From contig JBPOEV010000004.1 of NCBI GenBank assembly GCA_051251535.1, positions 1 to 64,000 of the forward strand: a stretch of 64,000 bases of DNA. Reading direction: 5' to 3'. Of the stretch, positions 8,518 to 17,187 are shown one piece after another. Position 1 is the first letter of the stretch. Every line of letters begins with the position of its first letter. The DNA is from GCA-2746425 sp051251535. GTDB lineage: Bacteria > Pseudomonadota > Alphaproteobacteria > Rhizobiales > GCA-2746425. The translations under genes were made by a program, and so were the position numbers. The notes beneath the pieces were generated by a model, which was not told where the DNA came from, searched no databases, and was given only the letters and a program-made list of their open reading frames with translations.

Positions 8518-10119
8518 TTGAAAATGGGTTCTCTGGAAGACTGCGCAGCCATGGTGCGGGACGGCGACACTATCGCCGTCACCGGTAATGGCGGCGGCAT
8601 GCTTGAACCCGACGCGATTTTTGCGGCCATAGAAAAAAGGTTTCTGACAACTGGGCACCCGCGGGACCTGGCTGTGGTTCATGCATTGGGGATTGGTGAT
8701 GCTAAAACCCGTGGCATCAACCGGTTTGCGCATAAAGGTATGGTTAAGCGGGTGATCGGTGGGCACTGGTCCTGGTCTCCGCGCATGCAAGAGCTTGCTC
8801 AGCGTAACGAGGTCGAAGCCTTCACGCTGCCATCCGGCGTCATATCGCTTTTATTGCGGGAAAGCGGCGCGGGTCGGCCCGGTTTGATCACTACTGTGGG
8901 ACTGGGAACCTGTTATGATCCGCGTAACGGCGGCGGGGCCGCTAATGATGCTGCACAAAGCGCCGGTCCCTTAAATGAAATCATGGAAATCGAAGGTGCT
9001 GAATATATTCGCTACTTGCCGATTAAACCCGATGTGGCGATTATCCGTGGCACCTTTTGTGATGAATTTGGAAATATCTCTTGCGAGGAAGAATCCGGAG
9101 ATCTCGACTGTAATGCGGTCGCCTTAGCTGCATGTGGAGCGGGTGGTTGCGTTCTTGCGCAGGTGCGGGAAGAGCGCCGGTCGGGTCAGTTCCATGGTCG
9201 GCTTGTTCAGGTGCCGGGGGTCATGGTCGACCTTGTCGCCAAGGTGCCGGATCAGCCTCAAACCCATATGGGCGGGTATGAACCCAGCCTGGCAGGGTTG
9301 CCGGGCGCCAAGATGCCAGCTCATGGAACCTTTGATGGAATGTCCTCCCCGAAAGGTGCGCGGGCAATCATTGCACGGCGCGCGGCGGACGAAGTCCAGA
9401 TCGGTCAATCCGTGAATTTTGGATTTGGAATTCCCGGCGGAATTGCTGCGATTTTGGCGCAGCAAGGCACCCTGGATAAAATCTGGGTCACAGTGGAGCA
9501 GGGCATCCACAATGGGCAGTTGATTGATGGAGCGCTGTTTGGTGCAGCGAGTCTTCCCTGCGCCATAATGCGGTCAACCGATCAATTCGATTATTACAGC
9601 AGCGGTGGAGCAGATGTCGCGTTTCTAGGGGCAGGGGAAGTTGATGCTGCCGGAAACGTGAACGTTTCGCGACTCGGGTCCAATGTTGTGGGTCCAGGCG
9701 GTTTCGTGGATATCTCTCAGGGCGCCAAATCGGTTGTCTTTTGCGGCACGTTTGAAACAGGCGGGCTCAAGGTCGACATTCTGGATCAGGCGTTAGAGAT
9801 CATACAGCCGGGCCGCGTTGCCAAATTTGTAGATAGGGTGCGCGAAGTCACCTTTGGCGGGCAGGCAGCTGCTGAAGGGAAGAAACCGGTGCTCTATATT
9901 ACTGAACGTGCTGTGTTTCGGCTGACCTTAAACGGAATTGAGCTTATCGAGATTGCGCCCGGTGCGGATCTTGAGGCTGATATACTCGATCGTATGAGCT
10001 TTCGTCCGCTCGTGTCAGACGATTTGTCCTTGATGCCGGAGCATTGTTTTGATCCAGATCTAAGGTCCCCAAGTGCAAGCAAGTCTCACGCATCTGTGGG
10101 AGGCGAAAATGTTGGATAA
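8518..10119 (+). CDS. Acyl-CoA:acetate/3-ketoacid-type CoA-transferase (fused alpha-beta)
   Basis: Family I CoA-transferase, 533 residues, with both halves in one chain as in YdiF/propionate CoA-transferase. It would move CoA from a donor thioester to a carboxylic acid, making the pathway acid ready for further metabolism. The second half has the active-site context VTVEQGIHNG with the likely catalytic glutamate at about residue 327, and a glycine-rich FGFGIPGGIAAI. The N-terminal half has DGDTIAVTGNGGG and a GLGTCYDPRNGGG loop. The TTG at 8518 is favoured because GGGAG lies seven bases ahead; an ATG at 8524 is the alternative. Its end overlaps the aldehyde dehydrogenase start. Confidence 0.88.
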   Translation: MKMGSLEDCAAMVRDGDTIAVTGNGGGMLEPDAIFAAIEKRFLTTGHPRDLAVVHALGIGDAKTRGINRFAHKGMVKRVIGGHWSWSPRMQELAQRNEVEAFTLPSGVISLLLRESGAGRPGLITTVGLGTCYDPRNGGGAANDAAQSAGPLNEIMEIEGAEYIRYLPIKPDVAIIRGTFCDEFGNISCEEESGDLDCNAVALAACGAGGCVLAQVREERRSGQFHGRLVQVPGVMVDLVAKVPDQPQTHMGGYEPSLAGLPGAKMPAHGTFDGMSSPKGARAIIARRAADEVQIGQSVNFGFGIPGGIAAILAQQGTLDKIWVTVEQGIHNGQLIDGALFGAASLPCAIMRSTDQFDYYSSGGADVAFLGAGEVDAAGNVNVSRLGSNVVGPGGFVDISQGAKSVVFCGTFETGGLKVDILDQALEIIQPGRVAKFVDRVREVTFGGQAAAEGKKPVLYITERAVFRLTLNGIELIEIAPGADLEADILDRMSFRPLVSDDLSLMPEHCFDPDLRSPSASKSHASVGGENVG

Positions 10120-11608
10120 TGCTGAGCAGGTCTTTGCCAAACCAAGGCAGTTCAAGAATTACATTGACGGCGCTTTTGTGGGCGCAAGTACGGGAGAAGT
10201 GATCGAACGCGAAAGCCCGGCGCATGGCAAGTTAGTTTCGATCTACCCAGCATCGAGCGCAGAAGATGCGCAGGCTGCGATTGCTGCGGCCCGGACTTTA
10301 TTCGACATGGGTGAATGGGCCTATTCCTATGCCGGAGAGAAATCTCGCATTTTGCGCATCGTTGCGCAGAAAATCCGGGAAAATGTCGACGAACTCGCTC
10401 TGATCGAAACGCTTGAAACATCCAAGCCTCTGTCCGTCTCGCGCGGTGAGGTATTGTTTTCAGCCGAGCTTTGGGATTACGCCGCAGGCTCTGCGCGATC
10501 ATTGCATGGTGACAGTCACAACACGCTTGGCACAGACATGATGGGTGTGGTTCTGCGCGAGCCGATTGGCGTGGTGGGCATTATCACACCTTGGAATTTT
10601 CCTTTGCTGATTCTCTCCGAACGCCTGCCATTTGCGTTGGCCGCAGGTTGCTCTGTCGTGGTTAAGCCAAGTGAATTTACCTCCGGCACGTCGCTTATCA
10701 TTGCCGGGTATCTGGATGAGGCGGGTCTTCCAGCTGGTGCGTGTAACATTCTAGCGGGATATGGTGAGCCTGTTGGTCAGGCTATCGTGGAAAGCAGTGA
10801 CGTTGACATGGTGGCCTTCACTGGATCGTCACGCGTGGGGAAAATGGCCATTCAAGCCTCAGCGAGCAACATCAAGAAGCTCTCATTGGAATTGGGTGGC
10901 AAGTCACCATCAGTCGTGTTTGCCGATTGCGACATTGAAGCCGCGGTTGATGGCGTTCTGAAGGCTGCGAATGTAAATATGGGTGAGTGCTGCATCGCAG
11001 GTTCGCGCCTATTGGTGCAAGATAGCATCGCCAAAACGTTCCAGGCCCGGCTGAAAGAACGATTGAACGATTTAAAAGTCGGCGAGCCGTTTGATCCCAC
11101 CTCACGGATTGGTGCGATCATCAATCAACGGCAGTTTGATCAGATTGCAGACTACGTGAAAATTGGTATCAGCGAAGGTGCTGAACTGATCTGTGGTGGC
11201 GACGCGCAGGCCTATGGGGGGCTTTATTATCCGCCCACGCTCTTGGGCAATGTTCGACCCGAAATGCGAATTGCGCGGGAAGAGATTTTTGGTCCCGTTC
11301 TGTCGATCATGACGTTCAACGATACAGCCGAAGCAATCAGGTTGGCCAACGCCACAGACTATGGGCTGGCCGCGTATGTTTGGACTAACGACATGTCAAC
11401 CGCTCTGCACTGTGCCCGCCGTATTCAGGCTGGTCGCGTCTGGGTGAATGCCGCTCTGGCCGGATTCCCGGAATTGCCTTTGGGTGGGTTTAAGCAGTCA
11501 GGAAATGGTCGCGAAACTGGCCGCTATGGCGTCGAAGAATACACGGAATTGAAATCGGTCCACCTTCAGATCGGACCTCAAACAGAACGATGGGTGACGG
11601 ACGTCTGA
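10109..11608 (+). CDS. Aldehyde dehydrogenase (NAD(P)+)
   Basis: ALDH superfamily enzyme of 499 residues that oxidises an aldehyde to its acid. The NAD-binding PWNFPLLI block, the general-base glutamate in LELGGKSP and the nucleophilic cysteine in GECCIAGSRLLV (residues 294-295) are visible. The usual GQ-x-C context is altered to GECC. The C-terminal PLGGFKQSGNGRETG block is present. A strong GGGAGG sets the start, which overlaps the CoA-transferase end by eleven bases, so the two genes are translationally coupled. The natural order would be alcohol to aldehyde (GMC or AKR), to acid (this enzyme), to CoA ester. Confidence 0.93.
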   Translation: MLDNAEQVFAKPRQFKNYIDGAFVGASTGEVIERESPAHGKLVSIYPASSAEDAQAAIAAARTLFDMGEWAYSYAGEKSRILRIVAQKIRENVDELALIETLETSKPLSVSRGEVLFSAELWDYAAGSARSLHGDSHNTLGTDMMGVVLREPIGVVGIITPWNFPLLILSERLPFALAAGCSVVVKPSEFTSGTSLIIAGYLDEAGLPAGACNILAGYGEPVGQAIVESSDVDMVAFTGSSRVGKMAIQASASNIKKLSLELGGKSPSVVFADCDIEAAVDGVLKAANVNMGECCIAGSRLLVQDSIAKTFQARLKERLNDLKVGEPFDPTSRIGAIINQRQFDQIADYVKIGISEGAELICGGDAQAYGGLYYPPTLLGNVRPEMRIAREEIFGPVLSIMTFNDTAEAIRLANATDYGLAAYVWTNDMSTALHCARRIQAGRVWVNAALAGFPELPLGGFKQSGNGRETGRYGVEEYTELKSVHLQIGPQTERWVTDV

Positions 11609-11660
11609 TCGTCTTTCACCACAATGGGAAGGTTCGGGGACGCTTTTACCCGGAAGTAAT

Positions 11661-12788
11661 ATGGCAGAGATCAAACTATCAAGTGTGCGAAAGTCCTTTG
11701 GTCCAGTGGATGTGATCAAAGGGATAGACCTGCAGGCTGATCATGGCGAGTTCGTTGTTTTCGTGGGGCCCTCGGGCTGCGGAAAGTCGACGCTTTTGCG
11801 CATGATTTGCGGGCTGGAAGGCATTTCGTCCGGGCAGTTGCTCATTGGAGGCGAAGATATGAGCAGTGTCGAGGCCTCTGATCGGGGCACCGCCATGGTG
11901 TTTCAGTCTTATGCCCTGTACCCGCATATGACGGTGGCACAGAATATGAGCTTTGGTCTGCGGATGGCGAAGACCCCAAAGATCGAGATTGATGCGCGGG
12001 TCAACAAGGCCGCTGAGATTCTGCAGATCAAACATCTGCTGGAACGCAAGCCTAAAGAAATGTCGGGCGGTCAGCGGCAACGTGTCGCCATTGGCCGTGC
12101 AATTGTTCGCGAACCAAAGGTGTTTTTGTTTGACGAGCCGTTGTCAAATCTGGACGCTGAACTACGGGTTCAAATGCGTGTGGAGCTTTCGAGATTGCAT
12201 CACGAGATCGGCGCGACAATGATCTATGTAACCCACGATCAAGTTGAGGCGATGACCATGGCCGACAAGATCGTGGTACTGCGAGATGGTTTGGTTGAAC
12301 AAATTGGTTCCCCGCTTGAATTGTATACGCGGCCCGACAACAAGTTCGTGGCAGGTTTCATCGGATCACCGCATATGAACTTTATGGACGCCGAGGCCGT
12401 GCACATCGATGATGGTTTTGCCTCCGTCGCAGTCATCGGCGCGGCAGATCGTCTTATCACTGTACCGCTTCGTCCGGACGCGCTCGTTCACAAAGGCCAG
12501 AAGGTTTCGGTCGGCATAAGGCCGGAGCACCTGCTTGGCATGGTCGGCAGGTCTGACCTCGAAGTCCATGTCGGCGTTGTCGAGAACCTTGGCGGCATGG
12601 CTTACGCATACGGTACATCCAAGTCGGGCCAGGAGGTTATCCTCAAGTCAGAAAGTGAAGCACCGCCGAAATTTGGGACCACTGTGACCGCGGAATTGAA
12701 TGATAATTACTGCCACTTGTTTGATTTAGAAGGAAAAACGCTGAGTGAGTCCGCAGGTGCTGTTCGACGCCAGGATGCGGCGGCATGA
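11661..12788 (+). CDS. Carbohydrate-type ABC transporter ATPase (UgpC/MalK-like)
   Basis: ATP-hydrolysing subunit of a CUT1-family importer, 375 residues. It has Walker A GPSGCGKST, the Q loop in VFQSYALYPHMT, signature MSGGQRQRVAIGRA, Walker B FLFDEPLSNLD and an H loop in VTHDQVEAMT. A C-terminal TOBE-like regulatory domain follows. It is separated from its binding protein and permeases by the MaoC gene, with which it overlaps by ATGA. All lie on the same strand, so it probably serves the permeases at 14.7-16.5 kb. Confidence 0.93.
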   Translation: MAEIKLSSVRKSFGPVDVIKGIDLQADHGEFVVFVGPSGCGKSTLLRMICGLEGISSGQLLIGGEDMSSVEASDRGTAMVFQSYALYPHMTVAQNMSFGLRMAKTPKIEIDARVNKAAEILQIKHLLERKPKEMSGGQRQRVAIGRAIVREPKVFLFDEPLSNLDAELRVQMRVELSRLHHEIGATMIYVTHDQVEAMTMADKIVVLRDGLVEQIGSPLELYTRPDNKFVAGFIGSPHMNFMDAEAVHIDDGFASVAVIGAADRLITVPLRPDALVHKGQKVSVGIRPEHLLGMVGRSDLEVHVGVVENLGGMAYAYGTSKSGQEVILKSESEAPPKFGTTVTAELNDNYCHLFDLEGKTLSESAGAVRRQDAAA

Positions 12789-13264
12789 GCGCCCCTGCCA
12801 AAACTCAATTAGTCGCGGGTAACTACTATTACGACGACCTCTCGAAAGGTGCGTTCTTCAGCACTGGGCGTATCGTCGTGACAGAGACACATATCGTGAA
12901 TTTTGCCGGAATTTCTGGCGACTTCTTTGATGTTCATATGGATGATGGTTTTGCCCGTGAACAAGGGTTTCCGGCGCGGATTGCTCACGGCTTACTGGTT
13001 CTTTGTATGGTGGATGGCCTGAAAAACCGCGCAGACGTAAAGTTGCAAGCCGTGGCGTCGCTCGGTTGGAAAGACTGGAATTTCAAAGCGCCCATTATCG
13101 CCGGGGATAGTATTGGCGCGACAATCACTGTCGCGACTATGCGCCCGACATCTAAGGGGGATCGCGGTGTTGTCGAGATGAGGTTCGATGTGACTAACCA
13201 GAACGGAAAGGTTGTGCAAAGCGGTTCAAACACACTGCTCATGCGGAACCAGCCGCCAAAGTGA
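12785..13264 (+). CDS. MaoC-like (R)-specific enoyl-CoA hydratase
   Basis: Single hot-dog fold protein of 159 residues. The hydratase motif is readable: Asp in SGDFFDVHMDD and His in ARIAHGLLVL, as in the R-hydratase/MaoC family, which adds water to enoyl-CoA thioesters. It overlaps the ATPase gene by ATGA and is followed by operator copy 3. With the CoA-transferase and ALDH upstream it suggests that the pathway proceeds through a CoA ester. The exact substrate is not readable, and a thioesterase-like role cannot be excluded. Confidence 0.88.
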   Translation: MSAPAKTQLVAGNYYYDDLSKGAFFSTGRIVVTETHIVNFAGISGDFFDVHMDDGFAREQGFPARIAHGLLVLCMVDGLKNRADVKLQAVASLGWKDWNFKAPIIAGDSIGATITVATMRPTSKGDRGVVEMRFDVTNQNGKVVQSGSNTLLMRNQPPK

Positions 13265-13285
13265 ATTTTTTGGCGCAATTAAATA

Positions 13286-13299
13286 ACTCACCGGTGAGT
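13286..13299. promoter_or_regulatory. TetR-type operator, copy 3 (perfect palindrome)
   Basis: ACTCACCGGTGAGT, a perfect 14-base palindrome. It starts 21 bases after the MaoC stop and about 110 bases before the binding-protein start, so the transporter genes probably have their own promoter under the same regulator. Confidence 0.75.
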
Positions 13300-13409
13300 A
13301 CTAAGCGCCGCGTGAGAGAGTGCCCTGGAGGAAGGGTAAGGGGCCAGCTCGAAAGGGCTGGACGGATTCAGACCGCAACATGCGGCTGAAACAACAGCGA
13401 GGAGAAACT

Positions 13410-14642
13410 ATGAAAACCATAAAGACACTGCTTTGTGCAACCGCGATTGCGGCCTTGTCGACAACAGCTTTCGCCCGAGATTTGGTGATGAATGCCAATA
13501 CATCAGACCCCGCCCAAAAGGAGGCTATGGAGAATCTGATCGCCGATTTTGAAGCGGCTTACCCGGAGATCGACGTCAAATTTAACCTCTATGACCATGA
13601 GGCATTCAAGGTCGCGTTGCGTAACTTCCTTGTGTCGGACGCGCCTGATCTGATTACATGGAACGCGGGCAACCGAATGAAAGTGTTTGTCGATCTTGGG
13701 CTGTTCGAGGATGTCTCAGATGTTTGGGCGTCGGAGAACCTTTATGAACAGATGCCTGCTGTCGTGGGCGCCTCATCGGTTGATGGTAAGCAATATGGTG
13801 TTCCGTACGCCTATTACGCTTGGGGATTCTATTACCGCAAAGATCTCTTCGAGCAGGCGGGCATCACAGAGACACCATCTACCTGGGAAGAATTCAAGGA
13901 GATGGGTGCTCAATTGAACGCAGCCGATATCACGCCTGTTACCATTGGCACCAAGAATCTTTGGCCCACTGCCGGTTGGTTTGATTTCCTAAATCTGCGT
14001 GTGAATGGGGCCGATTTCCATGCCGATTTAATGGATGGCAAGATCAAGTACACCGATGAACGCGTGAAAAAGGTATTCGAGATTTGGGAGGAACTGGTCG
14101 AAGCGGACTTCTTTGTAGAAAACCATCCTGCCTATTCTTTCCAGGAAGCTCTTCCCTTCATGAACCAGGGTAAGGCGGCGATGTATCTACTTGCGCCGTT
14201 TATCGTATCGATGTTCCCCGATGATGTGCGCGAGCAGGTCGAATGGTTCCCCTTCCCAATCATCGATGAAAGCGTCGGTATCTACGAGGATGCGCCTACT
14301 GATAGTTTCCACATCCCGGTAAACGCTAAGAACAAGGACGATGCGCGGTTGTTCCTGAAATTCGCGGCTGCGGCTGAAAATCAGACCAAAACTGCCGGGA
14401 CACTGGACATGCTGCCGCCAAATATTAACGCCTCCGTCAAGGATGACCGGTTTGCCCAGGGTGGCTTCGCTCAACTCAGCAAGGCGGATGGCATCATGCA
14501 GTTCTATGACCGTGATACAGATCCGGCTCTGGCTAAGGTTGGCATGCAGGGCTTTCAGGAATTCCTGCAACACCCCGATCGTATCGATGACATTCTCGAA
14601 CGGATCGAAGTTGAGCGCGCACGTATCTACGGCGCTCTCTGA
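13410..14642 (+). CDS. ABC transporter extracellular solute-binding protein (family 1)
   Basis: Periplasmic binding protein of 410 residues with a signal peptide ending near residue 22 (..STTAFA, then RDLVM). The mature protein has the SBP_bac_1 layout used for oligosaccharides, glycosides and similar ligands, including a WNAGNRMKVFVDLGLFEDVSD stretch and a VPYAYYAWGFYYRKDLFEQAG ligand-side strand. GGAGAA directly precedes the ATG; the open frame extends 30 codons upstream but lacks a signal sequence there. Two permeases follow. A strong hairpin lies immediately after the gene. Confidence 0.93.
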   Translation: MKTIKTLLCATAIAALSTTAFARDLVMNANTSDPAQKEAMENLIADFEAAYPEIDVKFNLYDHEAFKVALRNFLVSDAPDLITWNAGNRMKVFVDLGLFEDVSDVWASENLYEQMPAVVGASSVDGKQYGVPYAYYAWGFYYRKDLFEQAGITETPSTWEEFKEMGAQLNAADITPVTIGTKNLWPTAGWFDFLNLRVNGADFHADLMDGKIKYTDERVKKVFEIWEELVEADFFVENHPAYSFQEALPFMNQGKAAMYLLAPFIVSMFPDDVREQVEWFPFPIIDESVGIYEDAPTDSFHIPVNAKNKDDARLFLKFAAAAENQTKTAGTLDMLPPNINASVKDDRFAQGGFAQLSKADGIMQFYDRDTDPALAKVGMQGFQEFLQHPDRIDDILERIEVERARIYGAL

Positions 14643-14659
14643 TCGCGGAAAAAGCTAAT

Positions 14660-14685
14660 GGTTTCGGCGCGCATGCGCCGGAACC
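14660..14685 (+). other. Intercistronic hairpin after binding-protein gene
   Basis: Eleven-base arms GGTTTCGGCGC/GCGCCGGAACC with one G-U pair and loop GCAT, no T tract. Such stems between a binding protein and its permease commonly stabilise the upstream message; that role is inferred. Confidence 0.6.
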
Positions 14686-14707
14686 GCATCTCTGCGAGGG
14701 TTTCCCA

Positions 14708-15634
14708 ATGACTGATATGACAAGCTATCCGGTTCCACCAAAGCCAAGACACACGACTTTTTATAGTCGGAACAAGCTGGTCATCACACCGCTTTTGTTT
14801 ATCGCGCCGGCCTTTGCGATGTTCTCGCTATTTGTGATCTATCCAATCATTCAGTCAATTTCTCTGTCGTTTTACGAATGGCAGGGCATTGGTCCCAAGA
14901 AATGGGTCGGGTTCAACAATTACGATCTACTGTTCAAAGACCCGGTATTCTGGAAGGCGCTGGTCAATAATATCTATTGGCTGGTCCTCTTTCTTTTGGC
15001 CCCTGTATTGGGACTGCTCATAGCTTTATTCCTGAACCAAAAAGTGTTTGGAATCCGGCTGGTCAAATCGCTTTTCTTCTTCCCGTTTGTCGTATCACAG
15101 ATCGTGGTTGGGCTTGTCTTTACCTGGTTTTATGACCCGGCATTCGGATTGATCGCAGCTTTGATCGAACCACTGGGACTTAAATTGCCATCGATTTTGG
15201 CAAGTGAGGATTGGGCTACCTTCGGTGTGATCATCGCAGGACTGTGGCCACAAACGGCCTATTGCATGATCCTTTATCTGACCGGCCTGAACAGCGTGAA
15301 CCCCGAGATGATCGAAGCCGCGCGTCTGGACGGGGCCAGAGGATGGCGTTTGCTGGTAAATATAGTGCTTCCGCAACTGCGTGCGGCGACCTTCATCGCC
15401 ATTGTTGTCACTGTGATCGGAGCACTCCGCTCGTTTGACTTGGTGGCAATCATGACCGAGGGCGGACCATACAATTCGTCCAACGTGTTGGCCTTTTACA
15501 TGTATGACAACGCGATCTTCCGGTACCGCATGGGTTATGCGGCCTCGATTGCGACCGTCCTGTTTCTGATCATGGATGTCTACATCGTCTGGTTCCTGAT
15601 GCGTCTGTTGAAAAACGAAAAAGGATCCCGATAA
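14708..15634 (+). CDS. CUT1-type ABC transporter permease (MalF/UgpA-like)
   Basis: Inner-membrane permease, 308 residues with about six spans. The cytoplasmic EAA loop reads MIEAARLDGARGWRLLVNIVLP, which docks on the ATPase. It begins after a hydrophilic N-terminus (PVPPKPRHTTFYSRNKL) and ends at the start codon of the second permease. It acts with the binding protein and ATPase in the same block. Confidence 0.93.
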   Translation: MTDMTSYPVPPKPRHTTFYSRNKLVITPLLFIAPAFAMFSLFVIYPIIQSISLSFYEWQGIGPKKWVGFNNYDLLFKDPVFWKALVNNIYWLVLFLLAPVLGLLIALFLNQKVFGIRLVKSLFFFPFVVSQIVVGLVFTWFYDPAFGLIAALIEPLGLKLPSILASEDWATFGVIIAGLWPQTAYCMILYLTGLNSVNPEMIEAARLDGARGWRLLVNIVLPQLRAATFIAIVVTVIGALRSFDLVAIMTEGGPYNSSNVLAFYMYDNAIFRYRMGYAASIATVLFLIMDVYIVWFLMRLLKNEKGSR

Positions 15635-16485
15635 TGTTTCCGCGTCCAATACAGGAATCAAGTAAATCGCGTCAGTTGATGTACAAGGTGGCTTTGCCCA
15701 TCTCGTTGGTTATCTGGTTGCTGCCGATGATTGCGATTGTTGCTACAGCAGGCCGATCGCTGCACGACATCAACTATGGAAACTATTGGGGCATTCCCTC
15801 GGAATGGGCATTCCTGGACAATTTCGGCGAGGTTTTCAGCTCGTCTCCAATCCTGATATATCTGCTAAACAGCGTGATTATTACTGTGCCGTCCATTTTT
15901 GGGGCATTGTTTCTATCGACGCTCGCCGGAGCTGGGCTGGCGCTCTACAAATTCAAAGGCCGGTTCGTAATTTTTGCGCTCTTTATCGCAGGCAACTTTG
16001 TACCATTTCAAATCCTCATGATTCCGGTTCGACAACTGACATTGGACCTTGGGATCTATGATACTTACCTTGCCGTCATTCTGTTTCAGGTCGCATTCCA
16101 GACGGGCTTTTGCACCTTCTTTATGCGCAATTTCATCGCTGATCTACCGTTTGAGTTGGTGGAGTCTGCGCGTTCGGAAGGGGTGAGCGAATGGAAAATT
16201 CTTATCCATGTGATTATTCCACTCGTGCGTCCTGCGCTTGCGGCGCTGGCAGTGTTGCAATTCACATTTATCTGGAACGATTTCTTCTGGCCGCTTATCT
16301 TGATCCAATCTGATGAATTGCGCCCTATTACTCTTGGTCTGACCACCCTAAAGGGCCAATATATCTCTTCATTCAATCTGCTGGCTGCCGGGTCTTTGAT
16401 CGCTGCACTCCCGCCGGTTATGATGTTTTTTGCAATGCAACGCCACTTTATTGCGGGATTGACACTGGGGGCCAGTAAGGGATGA
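15634..16485 (+). CDS. CUT1-type ABC transporter permease (MalG/UgpE-like)
   Basis: Second membrane subunit, 283 residues with about six spans. The EAA loop is LVESARSEGVSEWKILIHVIIP and the C-terminal end has the usual QRHFIAGLTLGASKG. Its ATG shares a base with the stop of the first permease, indicating coupled translation. The TetR gene follows directly. Confidence 0.93.
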   Translation: MFPRPIQESSKSRQLMYKVALPISLVIWLLPMIAIVATAGRSLHDINYGNYWGIPSEWAFLDNFGEVFSSSPILIYLLNSVIITVPSIFGALFLSTLAGAGLALYKFKGRFVIFALFIAGNFVPFQILMIPVRQLTLDLGIYDTYLAVILFQVAFQTGFCTFFMRNFIADLPFELVESARSEGVSEWKILIHVIIPLVRPALAALAVLQFTFIWNDFFWPLILIQSDELRPITLGLTTLKGQYISSFNLLAAGSLIAALPPVMMFFAMQRHFIAGLTLGASKG

Positions 16486-16520
16486 TCGGGTCAACTCAAA
16501 TCATCCTAGAGAGGCGCGGA

Positions 16521-17180
16521 ATGATCAGTGCAGCGGCAAAGCAATCAGTAACAAAGCGGGTCGGTCGGAACGCAGAAACCGCGAAGGCCGATCTAATCGC
16601 TTCGGCTCGGCGCGAGTTTGCCGACAATGGCTTTGCGCTCGCGGGAATCGAAGCTATTGCTGGGCCGACCGGTTTGAACAAAAAGATGATCTACCATTAT
16701 TTCGGATCAAAAGAGGGTCTTTACATCGCAGTTCTTGAGGAAGCCTATCTGGGCATCCGCAAAATGGAGCAATCCCTGCATCTGGATGAACTTGACCCTC
16801 TCGACGCTATTCGGAAACTGGTCGAATCCACCTGGGACTATTATGTTGCCAATCCAGAGTTCCTGGCATTGGTAAATCAGGAAAACCTTCTGCGTGCAGA
16901 ATATCTCAGGAAATCTGGGATCGTGAAGCGTAGAACAAGTACTTTGCTCAGCATCGTGCAGGACGTGCTTGATCAGGGCGTCAAGGATGGCGTGATCAGG
17001 TCCGGCATTGATCCGATGCAGTTGAACCACTCAATTGCAGGACTAGGTTTTTATTATCTCAATAACCGCTTCACCAATACAGAACTCTATGCGTTTGATC
17101 ATATGACGCCCGAGGCTCTCGCCGCGCGGCGCACATTTATTGTGGATTTCGTCATGAGTTTTGTTACCAGCCCGAATTAG
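16521..17180 (+). CDS. TetR/AcrR family regulator of the catabolic block
   Basis: About 219 residues. The N-terminal helix-turn-helix reads ADNGFALAGIEAIAGPTGLN followed by KKMIYHYFGSKEGLY, with the family's Y-x-Y/H-F-x-S-K-E signature. The C-terminal ligand-binding part is helical. The start was placed at the ATG preceded by GAGAGG; an ATG at 16482 overlapping the permease stop is possible. It lies between the transporter and the GMC oxidoreductase. The three 14-base palindromes at 7536, 8477 and 13286 have the length and symmetry of TetR-family operators, so this protein is the likely repressor. Its ligand is unknown, perhaps the substrate or a CoA intermediate. Confidence 0.9.
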   Translation: MISAAAKQSVTKRVGRNAETAKADLIASARREFADNGFALAGIEAIAGPTGLNKKMIYHYFGSKEGLYIAVLEEAYLGIRKMEQSLHLDELDPLDAIRKLVESTWDYYVANPEFLALVNQENLLRAEYLRKSGIVKRRTSTLLSIVQDVLDQGVKDGVIRSGIDPMQLNHSIAGLGFYYLNNRFTNTELYAFDHMTPEALAARRTFIVDFVMSFVTSPN

Positions 17181-17187
17181 GATCCAC